A stretch of 64,000 nucleotides of DNA from NCBI GenBank assembly GCA_028023455.1, contig JAQFVV010013281.1, forward strand, positions 1-64,000, read 5' to 3'. The position numbers and the translations under genes were made by a program. The notes beneath the pieces were generated by a model. The model did not search any database and was not told the origin of the DNA. It saw only the letters and a list, made by a program, of their open reading frames with translations. The DNA is from Epiperipatus broadwayi. Lineage: Eukaryota; Onychophora; Udeonychophora; Euonychophora; Peripatidae. Positions 24,088-37,447 of the stretch are shown one piece after another. Position 1 is the stretch's first letter; the number at the start of each line of letters is the position of its first letter.

Positions 24088-25443
24088 AGTGTGTTGACAT
24101 TGGGTAATATTTAAAAGCTAAAAAAAATAAAATTTAAAAATAGTCTCATAAACACTATTAAATTTTTTTTAATATAATTTATTTTTTAGATACATACAAT
24201 GAAAAATATTGTGTTATATTATCTTTTTAATTAAAGTTAAAATTGGAGGGAATAGAAATGCATAAAGACTGTTGGTCCAAATAAATAAAAGAAAGACATT
24301 CCAAATGTAAGTGATTATAATCAGAGTTTTACAAGTAATTAAATATGGCTCCTGAGGAATTTATAAAAAATAAAAAAAGAAGTTGATAGCTAAAACAAAA
24401 AAAAAAGAATGTACAAAACTTGCCTTCTGATAACAAAACAAAAGATAAAAAAACTTTTTCTTCTTCTTTTGACTGGTATTTTCTCTGGGTTCTGGATAGA
24501 GAAAATGCCTTTATCCATATCTACTCATATGCTGAATCAAATCATCAAGTGGGGATGGAAACCAGAGTGTATGCAGATATCTTTCATCATAAAGAGGTCA
24601 CTCCAAAAAGCTTTCAAATTTAAAATAAACCAGGAACATGGAAATCAAAGTTAACTGCAAATGAGCTCTTCATCCCAATAAATACATGTAGGTTACAATA
24701 ATCTATGGTCTACATAAACCTGTGGGACTTACCTGTAAGTTATACTTCATTCTGTAATTCATGACTGATTCAATATGTTTGCAAACAAAAATGAAATAAC
24801 TGTAGATGTTATAATACCAATATAAAGACATTCTTTGTTTTATTTTTCAAGGAACTTTCATTTATGGCTGATTGGTTAAAAAAGAATTAAACTGTTTGAA
24901 TTAATTAAATGAATTAACATTATTATCTGGATATGGGTGCATAAGTTCCATTCCATTTTTATTCATAATTCCATTTATGGTTAATATTTCATAATTATAA
25001 TTAATATTCTAATTATTTTGTTTTAATAACATTATCATTAATATAAACCTTTCAGTGTATATTCTTGATATTGGTGTATTAGATTTTATTTTAAAGTTGT
25101 AAGAAATGTATAAATTATCTATAGCACCATATTTAATATCAAAACACCAGGGAAAATTTATACAACAGATTCAAGAATTAAGAAATTGCAATCCCAATAA
25201 TATTTTATTTAGTAATTTACTGTAAAACTATAGTATGCAATGTAGTGAGAATCAGAGGGTCTACAGACTCTGGCACTTTCTCAACCGAAATGATAAATTA
25301 GGAGAGTTAATCTGAAAATGTAGTTATATTCTGCGAAGCTTTCTAATTCCCAGAATGAATAAACACAGACTTAAATTGATTAACAAATGCATTAAGAAAT
25401 TTATTATGTATAAAACCTCAATTGATAGAAAATGTTACAATAT
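24088..25443. repeat. Direct duplication of a 1.4 kb non-coding unit, copy 2
   Basis: It matches copy 1 from GTGTTGACATTGGGTAATAT through ATTGATAGAAAATGTTACAA. Substitutions are scattered and there are several small indels. The overlapping short ORFs at 24409-24654 are chance frames within this repeat. Confidence 0.8.
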
Positions 25444-27117
25444 ATAGTTAGAATTTGTAATAGATTGGAATAGATTTAAAAAATAAGTAAAGGTTTTCAA
25501 TTTTCTTTTTTTTTAAATATTAATTTTGATAAAATAGTTATTGCATAACATATTATTCTATGTGTGTAAGAATAAAATCGAAATTTAAAGATAATTAATT
25601 TTATTATTAAATCAGAAAAAAATTGCATCACTGCTTCTCAAGAGAAAAATATTAAGATGATTAAATGTAACTTTAATTAAAGGATTTTTGCTTGAATATT
25701 TTTTTCGAAAGTAGCAGCGTTCATGCACCACCACCATTACCTTTGTTTAAAATTATAAAAAAAAATGTTTGTTTTTTTAAATTAAATACTTTTAATGTTT
25801 TCTTTTTTTAAGAAACTTCATTGTAATTTCACTTTTTTAATTATGAAAAATAGTGTTTAATATTAAAATTAATTAATTTATATATTTATATAGGCGAAAG
25901 TTGTCCAAATCGTACTACTTGTGGATTTTTTATTTATTTATTTAATAATTAGATATGTTTGAATGATAATTAATTTTTGTGCTTGAATATAGATGTCTTA
26001 TGTATTTCTTATCTGCTAATATATCAGTTTTTTTCTTTAAAAATAATGTTTAAATCATTTTAAAGCCCTGCAATGTGATGCAGTTTAGGAAACTTATCTC
26101 ACAAATTGCACATATGCTTCCAAATCGCAATTGTGAGAATGGTCTATTTTTAAAGCATTTTCAGTTAAAAAATACTTTGTGTTCAGTTTTTCAGTAAAAT
26201 GCCTTTCAAATATTGGTTTAGTATCTTAAATCATCTGCAACATTAATTGAATCACTACTTTTATTGTGGTATTCTTTTATTTCCTTTTTCATAATCTCTT
26301 GAGTTTAGGATCATACTTTCTTTTTCCATGTGACTAGAAAATAAATTTTTTTTAAAAAATTTATTAGATATAATTCAAATGTGATCTCCTAAATCATGTC
26401 TACAAATCTTATAGTGGTATGATTTAGAAACTTTTAAAATAATCAATATAATCACAAAAATAATTTCAAAATATTAAATAAATAATCTATTGAAGCAATA
26501 ATTTACAGAGAAATTTTATTATTCAAATAATATTAAATAAATAAATTTAAAATTTACATTAAACTCACTTTTTACTGTCACAAATGCCTAAGTGACAATA
26601 AAATCATTTTTCTATAGTATTGACTTGTTATTTAATTCATATATTTGCTACTAGATATTACTTATTAGGAAATTGTTATGCATTAGGCAACTAGCTCCTA
26701 AATTATAAAAGTCTTCATTACACAGTATTTCATACCATGATATTATTTAGATTTAAATGTGATATAATAATTTATGGTAGATTTTAATATAAACAAGTAT
26801 TTATTAGTCATTTTTATTAATATTTGCTTTACTATTATGCCAACTTTATCTTTATAAATTTTTATTCTGTTCATTGTATGTGTGTGCATTCCTTATTTAA
26901 TGCAGAATTTTATTGTGTTATTTTAAATATTTTTACAGTCATTTGACTGACAATGAACTTTTGGTTTCAGACATTAGTTAATGTTTGTAATTTTTAATGT
27001 GCATATTAATTTATCTAGTTTACCAGTGATAATTTTGTTATCTTACCAGCATTTAATCTAGAATTTGTGCATTTGACCATTAAACTTTATTTGATATTGT
27101 TTTGACTATTGTACTTT
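25444..27117. other. AT-rich DNA without recognisable genes
   Basis: Poly-A and poly-T runs and frequent stops; no feature supported. Confidence 0.55.
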
Positions 27118-27362
27118 GCAGGATGGATGCACTCTCCCCATTGTTCCCACTTTTTATTTCATGAGAGGATAGTGTTTTATATTCGAAAATTGCTTTTATA
27201 TGTCTCTAAGATACCTAGGTCCCATGAGAAGATCATTTTATGGTGTGTTCCATTTTTTTAATGTGTTGACACCTCGTCCACATATGTATTTTTTGCCTAA
27301 GATATAGGTGTTGGAATTCACAATACTCTTTAGTCATGTAGTTTTCGCTCTGCAGGACCTGT
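27118..27362 (-). repeat. Unidentified coding-like repeat, copy 2 (decayed)
   Basis: It is a diverged copy of 2873-3150 in the same orientation. Matching blocks are CCCATGAGAAGATCAT, GTGTTCC, CGTCCA, TTTTTTGCCT and GCTCTGCAGG. The reading frame that is open in copy 1 is broken here. Confidence 0.4.
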
Positions 27363-29297
27363 CTTCTTAATTTATCCCTCATGAAGTTATTAAATATTTC
27401 CACCATGAAAGGTGAAGTTATTTGTGTTTTTTTAGAATGTTATGGCAATGATAGAATAGTTACTGAAGAACTTAGTTCTTCAATGTGCACTCAGTTATTT
27501 GTAGTGTTTTTGCTAAGTGAAACAGTATCTGTATTGTGCTGTTGTGCCTTGTCAGTAGTTCACAAGCAAACCAGCAATGTATTAGTAATTTTAAATGTTT
27601 CTTTTTGGTACATAGCATAATAAGAAATGTACATACACAATGTTGTTTTTTTATCACCATCTGGGAATAATTTGCTGATGAATTAGTAAGTTATTTTAAA
27701 GTTAAATATTTCATTATTATATGGACATAAACCAAATATATCATATGTGTGTACATGACTTCTGATAAATACTCCATACATTTTACTATTTATTTAAAAA
27801 AACCATGCTAGACAATGATTATCTTACTTGTCTGGATATGATGCTCATCATTATCATACAAGTCTGCTAGTTAAAACTCAGCCATAGAATAGTTCAGGTT
27901 AAAGTTATTTTAATCTGTAATATATTAAGTTTGGTAATAAAGGTATTATAAGTTGTTATCTGATAGTAGGACATATTTAATAAAACTATATTGCTTAGCT
28001 TATAGTTCAAGCTATTATTTTTATATTAAATATTTGTTAATGGGACGATTTACTAAAACAGATTAAAAATAGATTAGTCAAATATTGAAACTATTTACAT
28101 TAAGCAAATGTGTGCTTGATAATTCATCTAAATGTTTGATAATTATAAAAGATAGTTTATTAGTGAGGCAATTTTGTATTATCCATTGTGACATCCTACT
28201 AACACTTTAACAGCACCTAAGTTGGCAAATTACTTTCAATGATCTTGCAAATAAATTTTTATATGTATCTAGAATGTTAATAAATGTATTTGTTGATTAT
28301 TTAAGTCGGTTTTTGTTTTTCTATATGCAATTTTTCTTGTCTCCTAAATTCTTAATTATAACAGAAATCTTGGTAAATCAGATGATAAATTCTCATGCAG
28401 ATCCAAAATCTCAATGTCAAAAATGAACATATTCCATAAATGTTTCAATTCCAAAGCCAGCATTGTAATTAAAAGAAATGACTATTTATTTAACCTTGCT
28501 TGTGATTACTTAATCCATTTTTAACCTATACATTATTTTATTTATCTTATTAATTATTTGATTGAGTTGTTAATATGGTAGTAGAAAGATATAAAAGGTA
28601 GCCTTTCTTTTTATTATTTTGAGTGCCATCCTGGGTAAAAGTCTGATTTTTAAAATTTTATATATTTTGTTTTATGCAGTTGTTAAGCAGATCAAGAACT
28701 TCTTTATGTAATTTTTTAGAAGGGTAGTAATTAATTTATTGAACACATAGAAAGCACATGTAAATACTTTAATCAGGCTTTAAGCTGTTTTCAATGCACT
28801 TTACAATTTGTAATAGTCAAGCATATTTTGCCAATAGAGGGACCTTCCAAACTGCAACACAAGATAGTAACTTTTACAAAGATAAGAGTGGCCATCTTAT
28901 CTTTAACCTAACTGTCCACTTATATAGGCAAATCTGAAGTGTCTTGATTTGGAAGCATGAAGTAGTTCTTTTCTCCATTGTTTAAGTCCATTATTATTAT
29001 AATATATTAGGATACATTAGCTTATAAGAGAAGTGTATATCTCTTATAGTCTACCAGGATGCCAGTCATTTATTTAGCAACACAATACAACACTTTTCCT
29101 ATTTTATTTATTTGCTTTATAGTTATGCATTTTATTATTGCTTTGAAATTTCCTTTTATTTTAATCCATGTCTCTGTAGTAAAAAAAAGTTGAACTAACC
29201 AACCACATGTCATCATAATCTTAAGAGTCTCTCATTCATACCATTCATAACATCATTTACCCAAATCCATACATTTCACTAGTTAGAATTTCTTTAG

Positions 29298-29298
<1 letters not shown>
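27363..29298. other. AT-rich DNA without recognisable genes
   Basis: Nothing beyond chance ORFs (such as 27381-27620) is seen. Confidence 0.55.

Positions 29299-29330
<32 letters not shown>
29299..29330. repeat. (ATT)n microsatellite
   Basis: About ten ATT units. Confidence 0.95.
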
Positions 29331-29331
<1 letters not shown>

Positions 29332-29390
29332 ACCCTACCCTTTTTACTCATCTTCCGCAGTTAGAACTTTACCCTCTCCCCCAATTAGAA

Positions 29391-29433
29391 TATATATATA
29401 TATATATATATACATATGAATGATAAGAATGTG

Positions 29434-29506
<73 letters not shown>
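29391..29506. repeat. (AT)n microsatellite, two blocks
   Basis: An AT run at 29391-29411 and a longer one at 29437-29506 are separated by a short CATATGAATGATAAGAATG-like interruption. Confidence 0.95.
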
Positions 29507-29511
<5 letters not shown>

Positions 29512-30439
29512 CTTTTACTTGAAAAGATATATTTGTTAATAAATTAAACCATGATTAAGAAAGAACTTTAGTAAAAAAATTTTTTTTAGCTAATATTATA
29601 ATGTTATTATATAAAAAATTATTTCTAGGGTTTATAATTTGAACTTTTATCATACAGCACACTAAAGATATCAACTAAAAACAATTGCCTGGGAATAGTT
29701 GATGTTAAGTTGTTTAATCAATTTATAAAAGCCAAGTCATTCAGCAGATTATCTATTGATCTTTTCTTTGACATCAATTTTATTAATTTTTAGACATATG
29801 CTCCATGTAGAATTGAGAAAAATATCATACTTTGGAAGATAGAAACTGAACTACCTTGATGTAAGAGATTAAATGAACATACTTTAAATAATGTTCAATG
29901 ACCAATCAAAAATGATGCATCCCAAAATCCGATTATGGTCTATACTAAAAATTAATCCATTTATAATAACATTAAAGAATATATTGTTGGATGAACCAAG
30001 ACATATTAATTCCTTTGTGAAAACTTCCCAAACTACAGCTTTTCTCAGCAACTTTATAAATGCAAAGCAATATTTCAAAACAATAATATTATTACATTCA
30101 ACAGTATCATGAAAAATGTTAATAAACAATTGTAGAGACTTAAAAATGCATACCAAATATTAATAAATCAAATGTGGTCTTAGGGAATTTTTAATACATG
30201 GGATTCTTTATGACATAAGTGAATTGTGACCTCACTAATACACAATCATTAAAAGAACTGATTTCTGATAAAAAATATTTATACAAAATATGTAAAAAAA
30301 AATAAACAAGAAAGAAGATATATGGTCTTTATTTACTGTAACATGTTAAATAGTAATATTCAATTTATAACATATAACGTGAAGCTCTATAATGTATATA
30401 GAGAAATAAAATTGTTTTGAAAATAAAATAATAATAACT
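29507..30439. other. AT-rich DNA without recognisable genes
   Basis: Opposite-strand chance frames overlap at 29884-30156 and 29891-30112. Neither is supported. Confidence 0.5.
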
Positions 30440-31330
30440 TTTTCAATGTCCAGCCATAAAAATTCTGACACTAATGACATAACTACCCATATCCTTGACC
30501 AAGATCCTACACTCTGCCTATATATCAGAGGCTTTTAATTCCAATTTTACTTCTATGGGTGGTGCCATCACTTTGCCATTCAATGTTTCATTACCCAATG
30601 CCTTTAGTGTAGTCATGCTGATTGTCAAACCAGCCAATGTACACATGATCACAACCAAAACACCAACACCAATTCACCATGTTACAACATGCAAACAAAT
30701 GATGATACCAATCCTATGAAGAAACACTCCCAATTAATTTGACCATAACATATACTAATAATGCTAAAGAGATTGCTATAAACTCAGTTCAAACATCTGT
30801 TGACTAAAATATAAACTTATCATACAATACAACAAGGAAGCATACAACCCAGACAGAATCAGCCAACAATACAGAAAAACATCAGCTAGTTGCATCTAAC
30901 AACACAACCACCCTAATAATAGATAAAGCCTCTCCATAAAGCATTGACACCCTTATTTCATAACTCTCACCAATAATAGAACCTCCCTCCAGACAGCAAA
31001 AGAAAGCCTGGACAGTTCAGAAAAATCATGAACTAAGAAGGTCCAAAGCACTTGAGCTTGAGCATGATCCTGTGATATATCTCATTTCTGCAGATGGCAC
31101 CACATCTATGGACATTGCTCCCAATTACCAAACTACATGAACTCACTAAAAGACACTTCACAAAATGAAACAAGCTAAAAGATTGTAGCCATCAACATAC
31201 AAAATCAAAATCAAAAACACATGCCAAAATCAAATGGCATCACCAAAACAAGCTTTTATCAAAAACAAGCAATCATCACCAGTTGTATAAGGCTCTCATA
31301 CAATAAGTCTTATATAACACCAAACCTATC
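30440..31330. other. C+A-rich plus-strand island, origin unknown
   Basis: For about 900 bases the plus strand is rich in A and C (many ACAAC, CCAAC and CACCA words), unlike the T-rich flanks. Open frames are short (74 codons at 30495-30719). It may be a decayed processed sequence or transposon interior. I recognise no protein. Confidence 0.4.
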
Positions 31331-32690
31331 CCTGCATCATCATCATGTAGTTGAAAACAGTCAACACAAGAATTACTACTTATAAAATCCATATAGTCCC
31401 TAAGAATCTCAACTAATCTGTGTCTCAACCTCATATATAAACCACCAACTGAATATGTATCATCTGGATAAAGATTAAGCAGCACTTTTCATAATAAAGT
31501 GTCATGCACTATCACTTATAAAATCTGTTATAGAACTTTTATTATATCTCATAACACTCCTATTATTAACTGTATACTGTAGTTTCATGACAATCTATTA
31601 CACTATCCATAAACTGATAATATTTTGAATATAACTGAAAAATCCATATAACCTCGTGTGTATAAATAAATATGCAAATCCTTCTCATACATCTCACATA
31701 AGCTTCTGTCAAATATACTAAATTTGGAATAAAACAATAGGCTAATGATAACACTTATACTTTATATATCCTATATTTTGTAAATATTTATAATTACATA
31801 TAACATTATACATTCTATGTCTAAAAACATTTGTATACCCAAAAATATGTAATCTTTAAACATATATAAATGAATAAATGAATGCTTTGCTCATATGCTG
31901 CCAATGAGCACCTCATCAAATTTATCAACTATAATGTAATGATAACCTAATAATTGTATTATTATTTACACCAACCTAAACTCTGTACATATCAAATGTA
32001 TTAACCTAATAATGTGATACTAAACTAATAATTATATTATGATTTGCAAGTCCTATATCATGTACACATTTATAATCTATGTAACTCATCACATCCTATG
32101 TATCTGACATATAATAGTATAAATGTAAAATTCTCTGTATGCTCAGTTATCTATGGAACTATGAAGTGTTCAATAGAGTTTGCTTAGAGACAAGCAGATC
32201 ACCAGCCCAGATATTAATGCAGCTACTTGGTCCCTGTTCAGACAAACAGCAAAGTTATAAAGAATGAAGTTGCTGGTTTATGGATAAACTGTAAGTTTTT
32301 AATGATCCCAAATATAATCATGGACTTTGGGTTTGAAGGACAAACTAGAATATAAAGGCTGTGAGATAAAGAAATTCATATAATGTCTTCCATGATATAC
32401 CATGAGATTGGAAATCAAAAAACAATGATGAAATTATGTCTCCTATTTCCAAAGAATTAAAGAAAGTATGATCCAGATTATGCTCCTATTGTACAATAAT
32501 ATGCTTAATGGACATTTCTAAAGTGTATAGAATAATGTACAAATTGCCTATATAGATATGTACTTTTAAAAAAATGAATATTGTAGCACTTGAAATTGAA
32601 CTGACAATAATAAGATTAAACATGTATCTTGCTACGGCATTGTAATACTATGTAACTAAAAGGATTAATAAAGTTTACTACTGTTGAAAC
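31331..32690. other. AT-rich DNA without recognisable genes
   Basis: Only chance ORFs are present; no repeat end or RNA gene is seen. Confidence 0.5.
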
Positions 32691-32916
<226 letters not shown>

Positions 32917-33647
32917 ATTTTAAAAGTTCAGTTTTTAAATTTTGAAATTGTTGTAAATTTTTGTTAAAAACCTTAATTAATATGATATTTTAATAATTAT
33001 TAAATCTCACGAGGGGTCGAAGCAATAAAATGACTTTATTATTACCAAAATGAAATGACTGAAATTGATTCATTATAAGATTAAAGTTTTCACATACAGT
33101 TTATTTATGACATTGCACAATATCATAGAAATTAACTTATATTTTTATTCAGTAGTTTGTTCGTGTGAATTGAACTTTATGACAATCAGGATAGAAATGT
33201 ATTTTTATTTAACTACACATCCCTACGAAATGTAATGCAATGGGAAATTAGCCGAATCAATCAACTCAGTCTTCTAATACTACTAGTACATCAAATATCC
33301 TATGTCTATAAAGTGCTGTAGCGATTAACAATTTATATATTTTTTAAATTGCAGAAGGAAAATTTCAGAGCAATTTATCATATTTTAAAAAAAGGCATAG
33401 ACATATCCTGATATTTCTTCTTATTTTTCAGTAAGAAAGTATCATAACATTTTTACTTTTTCAATAAATATTTAGAAAACAGTAACACTTTTAATTACTT
33501 TATTTTTACTTTGAATAAAATAATTAAATTTTTCCCAGAAATAATTAAACCTTATGAACAGTCGCAATGAAAAAAATAAATAAAAGAATATAACAAATTA
33601 ATATCATATAACTTAGGATACTAAATTAAGAGCCATTACCATTATCA
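32917..33647. other. AT-rich DNA without recognisable genes
   Basis: No feature supported. Confidence 0.5.
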
Positions 33648-34057
33648 TTACACAGAGGCAGAACTCTCCGTACAGTAATGTCACTCAGTGCAAGACAAAA
33701 TAATCAATGGATGCAGGAAAGTTTGTGCATAAATCCCATATCTAGTGTCTACTCATCCATTATCTCCAGACTAGTTTCTAACTTGTGGCTTTCATCAGTG
33801 AGGAGCGTTGGATCTGAGAGCACTATACCTAGATCTTAGAATCTAATGCCATCCTCCAGCAAACATCTTTTACCTTATTAGTTAACAGTAAAACTTCTCA
33901 CTGATGAAAGCCACAAGCTAGAAACCAGTCTGGAAATATTGGATGAATAGGCACAACATAGGGATTTTATGTACAAACCTTCTTGCATCCATTGATTACT
34001 CTAGCTTGTATTGAGTAGTGCTATTCTATGGAGAGTTTTGCTTCTGTGTAAACAACT
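33648..34057. mobile_element. 410 bp foldback transposon, family A (most complete copy)
   Basis: Arms of about 155 bases (33650-33813 and 33895-34056) are inverted copies. Both read from the end inward as ACAGARGCARAACTCTCC, then AATCAATGGATGCA, then TTTCCAGACT-type and GTGGCTTTCATCAGTGAG. The loop is about 80 bases. The outer ends are flanked by TA on both sides, consistent with a TA target duplication as in Tc1/mariner-type MITEs. There is no ORF. Partial copies lie at 11089-11205, 11386-11500 and 12766-12832. Confidence 0.85.
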
Positions 34058-35054
34058 TGTGCAAGCATAAAGAATGATAATCATTGATATTTAATGACCG
34101 TTATAATTATTCATTAATAATAAAATAGACTTTTTCTACCAAATGAAAACGTTTGGTATTTCGTTATTTTTTACAAACCTCATTCAAATATATTTTATTT
34201 CTTGTCCTTGTTTTAAAACGTTTTGTCCTCTATAGTCCATTCTATATTTTATATTTTTTGTATCTATTGCTATGTATATAATTGATCTCTTTTACTTTCT
34301 AAACAATATATCTCATTGCTTCTTGTTTATATTTAACATTTGTTTTAAAAACAATTATAGAATGTCTCACTTCATATTATAACGCTTTTTTGTGAGAATG
34401 AGTAATCAAATTTCAGATGGCGATGATCATAACTTGGATATCATTATTTATAAATAAAATCATTGGAATGCACTCATATCCGAATTTATAACTTTTTTAC
34501 TATGCTAGATAATGTATCCAAAGTTTTAAACTCATTGAAACTTTAAAATCAAGTAAATTTTCCTGTATAACTTGAAATGGTCTACTGTAGATCAGTAAGA
34601 TAATGTAATTATATTAACTCGTTTATGGACTAGCTGTACACACTTTTGACGTACTAATAAAATAATAATATAAACCATATAAAGTATCAATTAACTCTAT
34701 ATTTTTATATATAATATCTAAATTAATAACACTGACATATATTTAAACCTAGTATATTTTTATCAAAATTAAACCTTCCTTCTAAAAACATTAAAATATG
34801 TATAGTTATTCAGAATTATAGACCTATATAAAATAAACAAGTGATCCGTAGGTTTCAAAATCTTAATAGTTTGATATGCTTGACATTGATATATAATATG
34901 TATTAATTTAGCATAGCGAATAATATCTAAGTATTGAGAAAAGTTTGCAGATTATAAAAAGTCATTTGTATATATAAGCATTTCTACAGTAGTTAAAGCT
35001 TTGAATCAACAACTGGGAAATTATCATATTCTGAAGAATAGGAAAATGCAACAG
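34058..35054. other. AT-rich DNA without recognisable genes
   Basis: No feature supported. Confidence 0.5.
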
Positions 35055-35670
35055 TAGATATTATATGGCGATTCTAAGAAGATTAACATGTGATAAAAAT
35101 AGATTGATAATCATAACTTAGAATAAGTTAACAACTAAAATATTTTGGTCATATAATTAATATAGAAAAAAAAACATAGTGGATAAAATTAATCATAGTA
35201 TTAAATTTGGATTAAATATTTTTTTGTAGAAATAATTTAGTATTAAATGGAAATATGCTTTGTGTTTGAAAAGAACGGTTTTTATTATGTATGTTTTATT
35301 GAGTCTTACTTAAGAATATATGACTTTGAACACTTAATGCAGTAAAAGACTTTAGACCAGCAACCAATTATGGATGGATTTATGTTAAAGTTTAAAGAAG
35401 AAATCAAAAGCAAAATATATTGTTGTGAAGTCTAAAATTGAGATGAAATGGATGAATTTCTAGAACGATAGATATGGGCAACTGAAATTTTATATTGGAT
35501 CCAAGAAATTGCAAAAGACTTTGAAAGGAACCACAAATGAGATGGATTATTGAAAGAAAAAAGTTTGCTGTTGTGATATGAAAAAAAGAGTTTATGGATT
35601 AAAGAAACTAGATTAAACATGGAAAGGTGCATTCATAATGTTTGAAAATAATGATGATTATTCATGCACG
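35055..35670 (+). pseudogene. Heavily decayed RTE-type LINE, 3' end
   Basis: Translating the plus strand with frame changes gives the same run of motifs as the C-terminal half of the RTE reverse transcriptase at 43945-45524. First comes IDxxxLExVN (35114 on), then KYFGHIIN (35139 on), INHSIKFGL, RNNLVLNGNMLC, and then WATEILYWIQ (near 35478) followed by a block matching the basic RW segment. The DNA ends with ATGATGATTATTCATG, resembling the TGA-rich tail of the element at 43.9 kb. Many stops and shifts show it is an old copy. Confidence 0.7.
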
Positions 35671-36689
35671 CGAATAAATGAATAGAGAGTGAACAAAAAA
35701 ATCTACAGATCTTAATAAAGATGCTAATTATGAACCAGTAGAATTAATTAATTGTTTTGTGATATGTGCTATACATTTTCTAAGGGATCAAAAGTTCCCA
35801 CAGATAAGATACGATGAAACAACAAAAATTTGTAGTTGTTTATTTAGTGTAAGATTTATGTGGCTATACAAATAGTGTTTTGGGTGATTGGTACCATAAA
35901 ATAGCTAATAATGAGTAGTATGCATAAGTAAAATCAATTCTTGTTTTCACTTTTCTAAGTTAGGCTAGTTTTACTTGGTAGCTTGGAGGTTCTGTCTGAT
36001 TAAGTGAATTATTATTGTTAATGAATATTACAGTTTTGTTTCATAGTTATCTCAAAACTATCATTTCTCTTTTTTTTTTTTGCAACACTTCTACATTACT
36101 AATCTTTCTATTAAACTTTCTGCATTTTTTCTTAATTATATAAAGTTCACTTTCTAATAAAACATTTAGGCAGACTAATAACATTTCATTTCAATTTTTC
36201 TCATAATAACTTTATACATTTATTAATATCCTGTTATGTACTAAAATATTTATTTTAATTTTTATATTATTATTTCCATTATCAAGTAGATAACCCTTTT
36301 ACCTCCAATAGTAATTTCACCGTTAGCAGACCAAAGTTATCGAATAAATTAAACTATGTTAAAATAAGTAACTGACATTTATCTCGCAAGTTTTTTTTTA
36401 ATGGTTTTATAACTGTCATGCATATTTGTTATTCATAGACGTCTTTTCAATAAACAAGATTCCATTTATATCTTTCCTCTATCAATATATCCAGTGAATT
36501 TAGCTCCTACATTAAATAAAATATCTTTTCAACCTCCACAACTGATAAGTAAAACAAATATCAACATATTTTTTATCACTTCAAGTTATATTTCGGTCAA
36601 CTTCAATGACATTTTTTATCTCTATTTTTTTGGAAGTCTAAATGATTTTTACACATATATATAATAATAAAATAAAATAAGCCAATATA
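35671..36689. other. AT-rich DNA without recognisable genes
   Basis: No feature supported. A 12-base T run lies near 36071. Confidence 0.5.
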
Positions 36690-37166
36690 AATATAAATCT
36701 ATTATAATAAAGCGCTGAAAACTTTGAAATTATTCAAATGGAAGTTAAACTCCGATAATGGGATATTTCTTAAATATTATAAATTTCCACGCACTCGCCT
36801 GCCAATAAGAGTTTAAAAACTTAAATGAATAATTTAAGTTTAGAGTATACATTCTATATACACCAACTCTTACAGACTATGCTTAAATCAGGGCTTGAGT
36901 CTATTGTGTGCCAGTTGTTAGACTTGTACAATTCAATATTTGATTATAACATCAGGCACACAATAGACTCAAGCCCTGATTTAAGCATGGTCTGTAAGAG
37001 TTGGTGTATATAGAATGTACGCTCCAAACTTAAATGATTCATTTAAGTTTTTTAAACTCTTACTGGCTGGCGAATGCGTGGAAATTTATAATATTTAAGA
37101 AATAGTGCATTATCAGAGTTTGACTACAATTTCAAGTTTTCAGCGCTTTATAATAATAGATTTACT
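36690..37166. mobile_element. ~475 bp foldback element, family B
   Basis: Left arm about 36690-36912 and right arm about 36950-37166 are near-perfect inverted copies. The ends read TAAATCTATTATAATAAAGCGCTGAAAAC and its complement, in pieces. Internally both arms carry ACACCAACTCTTACAGAC, GCTTAAATCAGGGCTTGAG and GCCTG-type blocks around a loop of about 40 bases. There are no ORFs; the frame at 36825-37013 is chance. A third partial arm follows at 37230-37447. Confidence 0.8.
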
Positions 37167-37229
37167 GTTTAATCGTAGGTGGTTAAAAATGAGACACTGT
37201 CTTTCTCCTGCGATGGATTAAATAGATTT

Positions 37230-37447
37230 GTACAAGTGAATATTTGATTATAACATCAGGCACACAATAGACTAAAGCCCTGATTTAAGCATAGTCTGTA
37301 AAAGTTGGTGTATATAAAATGTACACGCTCTAAACTTAAGTGATTCCCTTAAGTTTTTTAAACTCTTACCCGTGGGCGGGCGAGTGTGTGGAAATATATA
37401 ATATTTAAGAAATAGCGCATTATCGGAATTTGACTACCATTTGAATA
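37230..37447. mobile_element. Extra single arm of foldback family B
   Basis: It matches the right arm of 36690-37166 in order: ATTTGATTATAACATCAGGC, AGCCCTGATTTAAGCAT, GTTGGTGTATATA, TTTTTTAAACTCTTAC and TATTTAAGAAATAG. It lacks the CAGCGCTTTATAA terminus and has diverged, so it is an older partial copy or a tandem remnant. Confidence 0.75.

Noticed and set aside
31276-31754. Two minus-strand ORFs (31276-31485 and 31566-31754) with vaguely similar residues
   Set aside because: The resemblance is weak, the DNA shows no clear colinear match, and no known domain is seen.
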